In this document: positions 1-5,419 of the stretch, piece after piece
How positions within the stretch are numbered: position 1 is the first letter of the stretch
Layout of the letters: each line of letters opens with the position of its first letter
Origin: Bacteroidota bacterium
GTDB lineage: Bacteria; Bacteroidota; Bacteroidia; Flavobacteriales_D; Crocinitomicaceae
Reading direction: 5' to 3'
Length of the DNA stretch: 5,419 nucleotides
Assembly (NCBI GenBank): GCA_016866415.1
Contig: VGML01000151.1
Location: 1-5,419 of the forward strand
Translations under genes and position numbers: made by a program
Notes under the pieces: model-generated
What the model was told of the DNA's origin: nothing
The model's input: only the letters and a program-made list of their open reading frames with translations
Database searches by the model: none

Positions 1-228
1 ATTTGAATACGTATGCCGAGGTACAGTTGTTGGACGCAGAATAAATCCCAACAGTGCTGGGTCGCTTCCCAAATGGGTGATACTCGAAAATACAGCTAGA
101 TTATAGTTTCCATCTTTTGATATAGATCCAATTAGATTAGCGGATTTGTAACCCATGCAGGAATTAATTAAATTCAACCTAGGTACTTTCGAAAGAGCTT
201 GAAAATCAGCTTTGTCCAAACAAATCAT
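1..228 (-). CDS. Flavin reductase-like protein (FMN-binding split barrel), N-terminal part
   Basis: The first 76 codons of a minus-strand gene are present; the frame is open through base 1, so the C-terminal part lies outside. The translation begins MICLDKADFQALSKVPRLNL. It then has INSCMGYKSANLIG (residues 21-34), NLAVFSSITHLGSDP (43-57) and LLGFILRPTTVPRHT (59-73). This is the pattern of the flavin reductase-like domain (PF01613 type), where the NLAxFSS and RPxTVxRHT stretches belong to the flavin-binding split barrel. Full-length relatives have about 200 residues. Members bind FMN and many reduce flavins or act as NAD(P)H-dependent oxidoreductases; the substrate cannot be told here. No signal peptide is seen, so it should be cytoplasmic. 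The start ATG (228-226) overlaps the TGA of the upstream DUF2805 gene, which supports this start and suggests translational coupling. Confidence 0.85.
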   Translation of the reverse strand, partial: MICLDKADFQALSKVPRLNLINSCMGYKSANLIGSISKDGNYNLAVFSSITHLGSDPALLGFILRPTTVPRHTYSN

Positions 229-575
229 CGTTTAGTAATTTTGTTATTGGTAATGCTTCTTTGGCGATTGCATTTGAAGCGATTGATATCTTCAGAACGT
301 GTTTTCAAGTGTTTGGTTTTACATTCCTCTACTCGCTTTCTCCAAAGTTTGTATGAACTATATTTCAATTCTTTTTTCATTAAGTTTCGAACCGCTTGTT
401 CGTTCAATCCAAATTGCAATTTTATAGCGTCGAAAGGTGTTCTGTCCTCCCAGGCCATTTCAATAATGCGGTCGATATCCATTTCTGAAAGCTTACTTTT
501 CTCTTTCTTTTTAGGTGACACGTATGCCAATGGAGAAGGTAAATTACTGTACTGACAAATTAGGTCTAGTTCCAT
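225..575 (-). CDS. DUF2805 / TIGR03643 family protein
   Basis: This 116-residue protein carries the conserved core of the TIGR03643/DUF2805 family, recognised by eye. The core is LSEMDIDRIIEMAWEDRTPF (residues 29-48), an AIKLQFGLNEQAVRNLMKKEL stretch that looks like a helix-turn-helix (50-70), and SSYKLWRKRVEECKTKHLK (73-91). The biochemical role of the family is not known; the basic, HTH-like core would fit nucleic-acid binding. The start at 575 is the first ATG after an in-frame TAA. An internal ATG (482-480, Met32) would remove the conserved LSE, so the longer form is preferred. The first 26 residues and the basic tail after residue 95 lie outside the core that I recognise. The TGA overlaps the ATG of the flavin reductase-like gene, so the two are very likely cotranscribed. 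No clear promoter was found in the spacer at 576-774. Confidence 0.88.
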   Translation of the reverse strand: MELDLICQYSNLPSPLAYVSPKKKEKSKLSEMDIDRIIEMAWEDRTPFDAIKLQFGLNEQAVRNLMKKELKYSSYKLWRKRVEECKTKHLKTRSEDINRFKCNRQRSITNNKITKR

Positions 576-753
576 TTCAAAGAAACACTTTAGTGCATCT
601 TATTGTTTTTGATTTTATTTTTTTCTCAGAGAATTTTTAATCAACATTTCATTTAATTATCATTTTAAGTGTTAACCATATCCCGCTAATCTACTTGTTT
701 GATATTTTCAAAATATAATTGGCTTTGAATTTACATGGCTTTCAATTTTACCG

Positions 754-761
754 TAATTTTG
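754..761 (+). promoter_or_regulatory. Putative Bacteroidota -7 box (TAATTTTG)
   Basis: TAATTTTG matches the Bacteroidota -7 consensus TAnnTTTG exactly and ends 13 bases before the ATG at 775. The nearest upstream TTTG (724-727) is 26 bases away, longer than the usual 17-23, so the -33 element is weak or missing. If used, transcription would start within a few bases of the start codon and the leader would be very short. The octamer is AT-rich and can occur by chance, but the same octamer precedes the gene at 3565. Confidence 0.4.
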
Positions 762-774
762 TGTCGATTCTACC

Positions 775-1179
775 ATGAGGATTCTTTTTTCATTTTTATT
801 CATTTCAATTCTATTAAGTAAAACCGCTTACAGTGTTTTTTGGCAAGTCAATTTCTATCTGAATCAAAAAGAAATTACTGAAAAAGAGTGCGAGAATAAA
901 AATCGGCCCGAAATGCGTTGTAATGGTAAGTGTTATCTTGCTAAACAATTGAAAAAAGCGGAAGCTGAACTGAATTCTCAAAAAGAAAAACAAGAAAGAT
1001 CGATTTCAAATTTAAAAGTTTTAGAAGAGGGTATTTTTGTCCCGTTATCAGCTATTTTTTTTGAGGTCAATCCCAATAAATTAGAGTTAAGTAAGGCTTT
1101 TTTTTGTTACGAAAATTTCTACTCCTATGAAGTAGGATCTCACTATTTTCACCCACCTTCCAAAAGCTTTAATGTTTAA
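775..1179 (+). CDS. Small exported Cys-motif protein (CNGKC ... FHPP type)
   Basis: A 134-residue protein with an N-terminal hydrophobic segment (about residues 3-20, RILFSFLFISILLSKTAYS) that may be a signal peptide or membrane anchor. A conserved block follows: ECENKNRPEMRCNGKCYLAK (38-57), with cysteines 39, 49 and 53 spaced C-x9-C-x3-C. Next come a Lys/Glu/Gln-rich, probably helical or coiled-coil stretch (58-78), Cys111 and a C-terminal SHYFHPPSK (122-130). I recognise this layout (signal segment, CxNKxxPxxxCxGKCxLxxxL, terminal FHPP) from small uncharacterised Bacteroidota proteins, often near metal-related or TonB-dependent receptor genes. No enzymatic function is known to me. The Cys and His residues would suit metal binding, which is an inference. 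It opens the plus-strand cluster; the next gene is 83 bases downstream. Two T8 runs (1055-1062 and 1098-1105) lie inside the gene. Confidence 0.8.
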   Translation: MRILFSFLFISILLSKTAYSVFWQVNFYLNQKEITEKECENKNRPEMRCNGKCYLAKQLKKAEAELNSQKEKQERSISNLKVLEEGIFVPLSAIFFEVNPNKLELSKAFFCYENFYSYEVGSHYFHPPSKSFNV

Positions 1180-1224
1180 TTTTTGATTGCTTCGAACAGT
1201 TGAAGGCGATCTTATTTTTATTTC

Positions 1225-1240
1225 GTTGAATAGATTCAAC
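1225..1240. repeat. Perfect inverted repeat before the beta-barrel gene
   Basis: GTTGAATAGATTCAAC is a 16-base dyad with 7-base arms (GTTGAAT/ATTCAAC) around AG. It ends 22 bases before the ATG at 1263. It could be an operator or a leader hairpin. It is a poor intrinsic terminator, because the stem is short and AT-rich and the nearest T run (1253-1258) starts 12 bases later. A tandem ACATTAA pair (1239-1252) follows it directly. Confidence 0.4.
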
Positions 1241-1262
1241 ATTAAACATTAATTTTTTCAAT

Positions 1263-2162
1263 ATGCGTATTAGTATACTCGCGTGGTTGCTGGTGTTAAG
1301 CACTAGGTCCATAGCCTGCGATATTTGTGGAGGTGTTAGCAGCAATGCTTCAATTGGACTATTTGCCTCGACGAAATTTCACACTTTAGGATTTCGGAGT
1401 TCATACCGAAGTTTTTCTACCTATATGAATGGTGTTCGACATTCGAGAGAATATTTGTTTGGACAAGAAGTTCAGTATAGAACGCAGATTCATTCAAGAA
1501 TTCAATTGATGGGTTCGATACCCTATCAAAGTGCCATTCAGAATAGGGATTTTGGAAGCGATTTTATTTCCGGAATGGGTGATCCAACTATCATTTCGAA
1601 TTTTATTCTTCTTCAGAATAGAGATTCAAATGGAGTTAGTAAAAAATTCCTTTCATTGGGAATAGGATTAAAAGCTCCGCTTGGAAAAACAACTGAAAAT
1701 TCAAATGGATTGAAAAATCTTTATCCTGGAACTGGCTCTTGGGATTATTTACTTCTTTCGAATTATACACATCAGTTTGCAAAATCTTGGGGTTGGCAGA
1801 CTGAATTTAGCTATTCATTTAAAGGAAAGGATTCATTTGGTTTTCAATATGGGAATAGTTTTCAATCCGCAAGTCAAGCATTTCGTAATTTCAAATTTTC
1901 CTCGTATCGCCTTATTGCAGCAGCAGGAATGAATTTTGAACATCATGCGAATAGTAGACTAAATGGATTAGCAACAATCGGTAAAACCAACGATGGAATT
2001 ATTCTGTCAAGTCGAGCTAGTATCAATTTATTGACGTACCGATGGTTATATTCCATCAATATTCAAAATCCATTGTATCAAAATTTAAACGAAGGAAGCA
2101 TTCGTCAAAAAGTGAGTGCATCCGTAAGTATTAGTTATTTATTTAAAACATCAAAAAAATGA
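1263..2162 (+). CDS. Outer-membrane beta-barrel protein with N-terminal CDICGG (transporter/MetA-like)
   Basis: This 299-residue protein has a signal peptide (residues 1-18) that would leave Cys19 at the mature N-terminus, giving CDICGG (19-24). The rest is rich in alternating aromatic/polar strands with short turns, as in an outer-membrane barrel. Landmarks are QVQYRTQIHSRIQLMGSIPY-like strands (about 69-88), SGMGDP (103-108), LGIGLKAPLGK (132-142), PGTGSWDYLL (155-164) and a final strand SASVSISYLF (285-294) ending in Phe, followed by a KTSKK tail. SGxGDP and LKxPxGK are typical of barrel proteins called transporter or phenol-degradation MetA-like. A CDICGC-type start is known in Bacteroidota members, where the paired cysteines might bind metal; here the third Cys of that motif is Gly. 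The transported substrate is unknown. SIAC could also be read as a poor lipobox. Its stop overlaps the start of the downstream lipoprotein gene. Confidence 0.8.
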   Translation: MRISILAWLLVLSTRSIACDICGGVSSNASIGLFASTKFHTLGFRSSYRSFSTYMNGVRHSREYLFGQEVQYRTQIHSRIQLMGSIPYQSAIQNRDFGSDFISGMGDPTIISNFILLQNRDSNGVSKKFLSLGIGLKAPLGKTTENSNGLKNLYPGTGSWDYLLLSNYTHQFAKSWGWQTEFSYSFKGKDSFGFQYGNSFQSASQAFRNFKFSSYRLIAAAGMNFEHHANSRLNGLATIGKTNDGIILSSRASINLLTYRWLYSINIQNPLYQNLNEGSIRQKVSASVSISYLFKTSKK

Positions 2163-2545
2163 AAAATTTAAAATTTGTATTTATCTCGTTAACTTTTGGG
2201 CTAATCAGTTGTCATAAGCATAATAATGCCACAAATGCAACAATTAATTTTCTTGAACCAACTGCTGGCGACACCCTTCAATTTGGTGAAGAACTTCACA
2301 TAGAAGGAACCATTCAAGGTGATGGGGAATTACACGGTTATACGCTAAACTTGCTCAATTCTAACACCGGACAAAGCTTGTTGTCAAAATCAACGCACGA
2401 TCATGGTGAGTCTTTCAGTTTCCATGAGCATTGGTTAAACAATCTGACTGATACGGCCAATGTAAAGATATCAGTAGAGGTTGAAATTAATCATGAGGGA
2501 CTAAAAACATCAAAAGAAATCAATGTAGTTTGTTTGCCAAATTAA
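2159..2545 (+). CDS. His-rich lipoprotein (DUF4625-like, tentative)
   Basis: A 128-residue protein with a lipoprotein signal: MKNLKFVFISLTFGLISC, lipobox LISC, lipidated Cys18. The mature part of 111 residues starts with a HKHNNATNATINF stretch and continues with FLEPTAGDTLQFGEELHIEG (31-50), which looks like the first strands of an Ig-like beta-sandwich. It has nine histidines (19, 21, 47, 59, 80, 82, 89, 91, 112), including HKH, HDH and HEH motifs. The ordering (PxxGDTLxFGxxLxIxG, then a His-containing segment) recalls DUF4625-type Bacteroidota lipoproteins, but that assignment is by eye only. The ATG shares ATGA with the TGA of the barrel gene, so the two are probably translated together and may work together at the outer membrane. 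Metal binding is inferred from the His pairs. Confidence 0.78.
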   Translation: MKNLKFVFISLTFGLISCHKHNNATNATINFLEPTAGDTLQFGEELHIEGTIQGDGELHGYTLNLLNSNTGQSLLSKSTHDHGESFSFHEHWLNNLTDTANVKISVEVEINHEGLKTSKEINVVCLPN

Positions 2546-2555
2546 ACTTTAATAA

Positions 2556-2693
2556 ATGAAAACAATAATAATTATCGATACCATTTTGTTCCTTATCGTG
2601 ATTAAGTATTTTATAGACATCTTTAGGTATTTAAAAGTACTTAAATCAAAACCGGAATTAATGGAACATCAATTAAAATCAAAAAAAAATTAA
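2556..2693 (+). CDS. 45-residue single-pass membrane peptide, hypothetical
   Basis: A short open frame starts 10 bases after the lipoprotein stop and ends 19 bases before the next gene. It encodes MKTIIIIDTILFLIVIKYFI followed by DIFRYLKVLKSKPELMEHQL and a KSKKN end. Residues 3-23 are strongly hydrophobic, enough for one membrane span, and the C-terminal half is basic and probably cytoplasmic. It fills most of the 167-base gap between two same-strand genes and has an A-rich leader (AATAAATG) like its neighbours, which favours a real gene. I do not recognise a family. A nine-A run (2681-2689) lies just before the stop. An AT-rich spacer could give such a hydrophobic peptide by chance, so it remains tentative. 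Confidence 0.5.
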   Translation: MKTIIIIDTILFLIVIKYFIDIFRYLKVLKSKPELMEHQLKSKKN

Positions 2694-2712
2694 TCTTTAA
2701 AACACTTTAAAA

Positions 2713-3483
2713 ATGAAATTAATCCTAATATTAGCACATTTTATTTTTGCAGCAACCGAAATGTATTCTCAGTCATACTTGGGACAAAATGTCCCTGATG
2801 TAACAGAGACAGACTGTAATAACAATACTGAACGAATTTACGATGTTTTGGCTACCGGAAAACCAATTTTGATTTTCAAAACAGATATGATTTGTAGTAA
2901 TACAATTGGTTTTGGGACAACGGTTAGACAGTATGCTGACTTATATCAAGCACAATACAGAACTTGGGTTTGTGCAGATTTTATGGATGCTTCCAATTAT
3001 TCGGAGCAATGTTCTTTCATGCAACAATATCAACAACAAACGGGTTTAAACGCAAACTCCGCATTTTGTTTTATCGATACAACGTCAGTAGGTGCATACG
3101 ATCCAGCAACGCGTTCTTCAATACCAAAATGTTTTCAAGGATATGTCGTGATTGGCTTGGATTCAACCATTATATATGTTGGAGGCGATGTGAATCTTGC
3201 TGTAAATGCTGCACTTAACGAAAGTCAGGCTTTAGATATAGACGAAAATAAAATGGTTAAAGGAGTTTCTATTTACCCCAATCCTTCCTCTGATTGGCTA
3301 TTTGTTGACACGTCTATCGATTTAGAAGAAATCAATATCACTAATGCCACCGGTCAAAGTGTTGAATTTTCAAAGAATTTAATTAATCCTATTGACATTT
3401 CTTCTTTTGAACAAGGTTTTTACATTGTGTGTCTCAAACTGAAAAATGGAAGATTTGTTAATGAACGTTTAAGAAAAATGTAG
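2713..3483 (+). CDS. Secreted thioredoxin-fold protein with T9SS type A sorting domain
   Basis: A 256-residue protein in three parts. Residues 1-20 (MKLILILAHFIFAATEMYSQ) form a signal peptide. Residues 21-170 resemble the redoxin/thioredoxin-like domain of Bacteroidota T9SS proteins: a VTETDCNNN start (30-38), strand GKPILIFKTDMICSNT (49-64) where the active-site loop belongs, and IPKCFQGYVVIGLDSTIIYV (137-156) matching the cis-Pro loop and last two strands. The expected CxxC reads CSNT (61-64), so the resolving cysteine is Thr; other cysteines are 35, 87, 100, 119, 140 and 240. Residues 184-256 are a complete T9SS type A sorting domain: VSIYPNPSSDWLFVD, an INITNATGQSV strand, DISSFEQGFYIVCLKLKNGR and a basic end. 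The protein should be exported by Sec and then by T9SS. It follows the small membrane peptide by 19 bases and probably closes the cluster. Classical thiol-disulphide activity is doubtful. Confidence 0.8.
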   Translation: MKLILILAHFIFAATEMYSQSYLGQNVPDVTETDCNNNTERIYDVLATGKPILIFKTDMICSNTIGFGTTVRQYADLYQAQYRTWVCADFMDASNYSEQCSFMQQYQQQTGLNANSAFCFIDTTSVGAYDPATRSSIPKCFQGYVVIGLDSTIIYVGGDVNLAVNAALNESQALDIDENKMVKGVSIYPNPSSDWLFVDTSIDLEEINITNATGQSVEFSKNLINPIDISSFEQGFYIVCLKLKNGRFVNERLRKM

Positions 3484-3503
3484 TTTATACATAGATTATT
3501 TCG

Positions 3504-3523
3504 AATTAGATCACATTCTAATT
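3504..3523. repeat. Inverted repeat overlapping a -7 box
   Basis: AATTAGA (3504-3510) and TCTAATT (3517-3523) form perfect 7-base arms around TCACAT. The site lies in the 81-base spacer between the two T9SS-tail genes. The right arm overlaps the TAATTTTG box, so it could be an operator. As RNA it would be a weak hairpin followed by only four T, a poor terminator for the upstream gene. Confidence 0.35.
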
Positions 3524-3526
3524 TTG
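3519..3526 (+). promoter_or_regulatory. Putative Bacteroidota -7 box (TAATTTTG)
   Basis: An exact TAnnTTTG match, identical to the octamer at 754-761, lies 38 bases before the ATG at 3565. No good TTG -33 element sits 17-23 bases upstream; the closest is a TTTC around 3499. It would give a leader of roughly 30 bases and a transcript separate from the upstream cluster. Confidence 0.45.
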
Positions 3527-3564
3527 TATACAACTTATTATAAATCAATTAAATATTAAAAAAA

Positions 3565-5419
3565 ATGAAAAATATATTTAAAATCATTGGATGCTTATTG
3601 TTATCCTTAAACACGAGCATATTGAAAGCTCAATTACCCTCTTCTTTACCGATTTCCTTCGCTTGGGGAGAAAGTGCAGGCGGAACAGATTGGGACAACA
3701 ATTTCAGAACTGTAGTTGATAGTGTCGGAAATGTATATAGCTTGGGTTTTACATACAGCCCTATTTTTAACTACACAACGGATAATTCGATTAACGATGA
3801 TATTTCAGCTAACTCTGGTTCGTCTGTTTATCTTATCAAATACTCGCCTTCAGGCAATTTAATTTGGAAACGTATGTATAATGCCAATGCTTCAGACGAA
3901 AGGCTTGATTTGACGTTGAAAAACAATACGTTAGTATGGTCGGCTGGATTTACGGGAACTCAACCCTTTGGCGACTCAACTTTTACATCTGCCAATTCAG
4001 GAGCTGCCTATTCGGTTATTTTTGTTAGTCTTGACTTAGACGGCAATTTTAATTGGGCTAATCAATTAAATGTTGACCTAGCCGAATACGCCTCTATTGA
4101 CTTGGCAATTGATGAAAACTCAAATGTATATTTCACCACAGCATTTGAAGGGAGTACATCAACTGTTTCAGGAAACTACACTTCTGCCGGAATAGGTGGA
4201 GATATTTTGTATGGTAAAATTAATTCTACTGGTAATTTTGCGTGGATAAACCGAATTGGAAATAATGAAGATGACAAAAGCGGGAATATCATTTTAGATA
4301 ATAATGGAGCTATTTTGTTATCGGGAAGATTCACAACCACACTAACGATTGGAACCAACAACTTAAGCAGCCCTGTTGGATACGATTGGTTTTTAACTAA
4401 ACTTAATCCAACAAACGGGACAGCTATTTGGGCTATAAGTGAAGGAGGTTTAGGAAGTGAAGACCGTATTTCTGCTCTTGGTGTCAACCCTTGGAATGAA
4501 ATTATTATTACAGGTCGCTTTACGAGTTCCTTTTCGTTTGGCACACAATCCATATCATCTGTTGGTAATGATGATATTTTTGTTGCGAAATACGCGAGCA
4601 ATGGTTCTTTCCTTTGGGTGAAAACATTTGGAACTACCGGAGAAAATGACTGGACTTCCAATGGTATTGGAATTGATGACGCAGGAACAATTTGGGTAGA
4701 GTCTTCTGTTGGGGGAGACAATAATGGACAGAATTACCCAGTCTTTTATGGTTATCCAAACGATTCTTTGAACTTGTCTGGAAATCAGGATTTTGTCTTT
4801 TGCCGATATAGCAATTCCGGTGATTTACTATCTATCAATGCTTTTGGGACAGAAGCTTATGAGTTTTCACAGGATTATTTTTTTGACAAACAAACAGGCA
4901 AATCATATATTGCGGGTCATCATACAGCCGATACAACCATTTTTAATCAGGATACACTATTGGTTCGTGGTGGTTTTGCTGATGGATTTACTGCTGTTGT
5001 AAATCCAACTATTTACGCAAAAAATGACCTTCATACAGTATCAACAACGGCGCAACAAATGATTATGGTATTGATGAATGATATTTATCCAAATGCTCCT
5101 GTTTTAACAATTGTTCAAGGACCAACACATGGGAATGCATTTGTAATGGGCGGTGATCACATTGCCTATACTGCAACAGGAACTTACAGCGGTAATGACA
5201 CCATCCGATATAGAATTTGTGAAGGCAATGAATGTGATGAAGCCTTATTAGTTGTTACAAATAATTTTTTAACCTCTAACCATGAACTCATTGATGATTT
5301 CGACGTTGAGGTATTTCCAAATCCTTCTTCACAAACTATCTCATTAAGATCACCCAAATTAGAATCATATAAAGTAAGTATATTTAATAATATCGGGCAA
5401 TTAGTTGTGTCATTTGAAG
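3565..5419 (+). CDS. Secreted SBBP-type beta-propeller protein with Big_9-like domain and T9SS tail (3' end cut)
   Basis: The frame is open for 618 codons to the window edge with no stop. Residues 1-22 or 23 are a signal peptide (MKNIFKIIGCLLLSLNTSIL, then KAQ). Residues about 30-481 hold a repeated blade motif of the form D-x-[FL]-hydrophobic-K-[YL]-x-x-x-G-x-x-x-W: IKYSPSGNLIW (91-101), DLDGNFNW (157-164), GKINSTGNFAW (217-227), TKLNPTNGTAIW (278-289), AKYASNGSFLW (341-351), CRYSNSGDLL (413-422) and DGFTAVVNP (473-481). The glycines are at 97, 160, 223, 285, 347 and 419, a period of 62-63 residues, longer at the sixth. This fits SBBP-type repeats in a roughly seven-bladed propeller. Residues about 484-567 look like a Big_9/cadherin-like domain (KNDLHTVS, VLMNDIYP, THGNAFV, GNDTIRYRICEGNECDEA). 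VEVFPNPSS (581-589) opens a T9SS type A sorting domain, of which about 40 residues are present. Such proteins are surface-attached or released; ligand unknown. Confidence 0.88.
   Translation, partial: MKNIFKIIGCLLLSLNTSILKAQLPSSLPISFAWGESAGGTDWDNNFRTVVDSVGNVYSLGFTYSPIFNYTTDNSINDDISANSGSSVYLIKYSPSGNLIWKRMYNANASDERLDLTLKNNTLVWSAGFTGTQPFGDSTFTSANSGAAYSVIFVSLDLDGNFNWANQLNVDLAEYASIDLAIDENSNVYFTTAFEGSTSTVSGNYTSAGIGGDILYGKINSTGNFAWINRIGNNEDDKSGNIILDNNGAILLSGRFTTTLTIGTNNLSSPVGYDWFLTKLNPTNGTAIWAISEGGLGSEDRISALGVNPWNEIIITGRFTSSFSFGTQSISSVGNDDIFVAKYASNGSFLWVKTFGTTGENDWTSNGIGIDDAGTIWVESSVGGDNNGQNYPVFYGYPNDSLNLSGNQDFVFCRYSNSGDLLSINAFGTEAYEFSQDYFFDKQTGKSYIAGHHTADTTIFNQDTLLVRGGFADGFTAVVNPTIYAKNDLHTVSTTAQQMIMVLMNDIYPNAPVLTIVQGPTHGNAFVMGGDHIAYTATGTYSGNDTIRYRICEGNECDEALLVVTNNFLTSNHELIDDFDVEVFPNPSSQTISLRSPKLESYKVSIFNNIGQLVVSFE

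Noticed and set aside
199..555. A 118-codon plus-strand frame at the left edge.
   Set aside because: It is antisense to the DUF2805 gene, whose conserved core is clear; its own translation shows no family or domain.
709..717. A possible minus-strand -7 box (TATATTTTG) for the DUF2805/flavin reductase operon.
   Set aside because: It has three bases instead of two between TA and TTTG and no fitting TTG upstream, so it does not meet the consensus.
1225..1258. The dyad plus the T6 run as an intrinsic terminator after the CNGKC gene.
   Set aside because: The stem is short and AT-rich and the T run begins 12 bases after it, which does not fit a rho-independent terminator.
2695..2712. Direct repeat CTTTAAAA twice, separated by CA, just before the ATG at 2713.
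   Set aside because: It is a short, low-complexity AT repeat likely by chance; no regulatory meaning can be supported.
2964..3218. An 84-codon plus-strand frame inside the thioredoxin-fold gene.
   Set aside because: It is an out-of-frame overlap with a gene that has a signal peptide and T9SS tail in the other frame; its Cys-rich translation only reflects the shifted codons.
4176..4721. A 181-codon open frame on the minus strand inside the propeller gene.
   Set aside because: It lies fully antisense to a strongly supported frame with clear repeats. Its Pro/Ser/Leu-rich translation has no recognisable domain and is what the complement of this Gly/Asn/Thr-rich coding sequence would give.
4793..5002. 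A 69-codon hydrophobic plus-strand frame near the right end.
   Set aside because: It is out of frame inside the propeller gene; hydrophobic translations are common in shifted AT-rich frames.

Overview
The window looks like a piece of a low-GC Bacteroidota chromosome, most likely Flavobacteriia. The reasons are two secreted proteins that end in type IX secretion (T9SS) type A sorting domains with a PNPS motif, Bacteroidota-style -7 boxes (TAnnTTTG) before two genes, A-rich leaders without Shine-Dalgarno sequences, and small protein families known mainly from Bacteroidota. No RNA gene, insertion sequence, CRISPR array or phage gene was seen. No stretch over 300 bases lacks a gene; the longest gap is the 199-base divergent spacer at 576-774.

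Left edge, minus strand (1-575): a complete small DUF2805/TIGR03643-type protein overlaps by ATGA a flavin reductase-like gene that runs off the left end. Both were recognised from conserved sequence. In Bacteroidota such genes often lie near photolyase/cryptochrome genes, but none is visible here.

Centre, plus strand (775-3483): five genes in one direction, probably one or two transcripts. They encode a small exported protein with a C-x9-C-x3-C motif (CNGKC) and a C-terminal FHPP; an outer-membrane beta-barrel whose mature N-terminus begins CDICGG; a His-rich lipoprotein joined to the barrel by an ATGA overlap; a 45-residue single-pass membrane peptide; and a secreted thioredoxin-fold protein with a T9SS tail whose CxxC is reduced to CxxT. 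The density of exposed Cys and His at the cell envelope suggests handling of a transition metal or of thiol redox. That role is an inference: no metal, substrate or regulator can be read from the sequence.

Right part, plus strand (3565-end): after its own probable promoter, a large secreted protein with about seven blades of the SBBP/beta-propeller kind, a cadherin/Ig-like domain of the Big_9 type and the beginning of a T9SS sorting domain. The reading frame is open to the right edge, so the gene is cut there.
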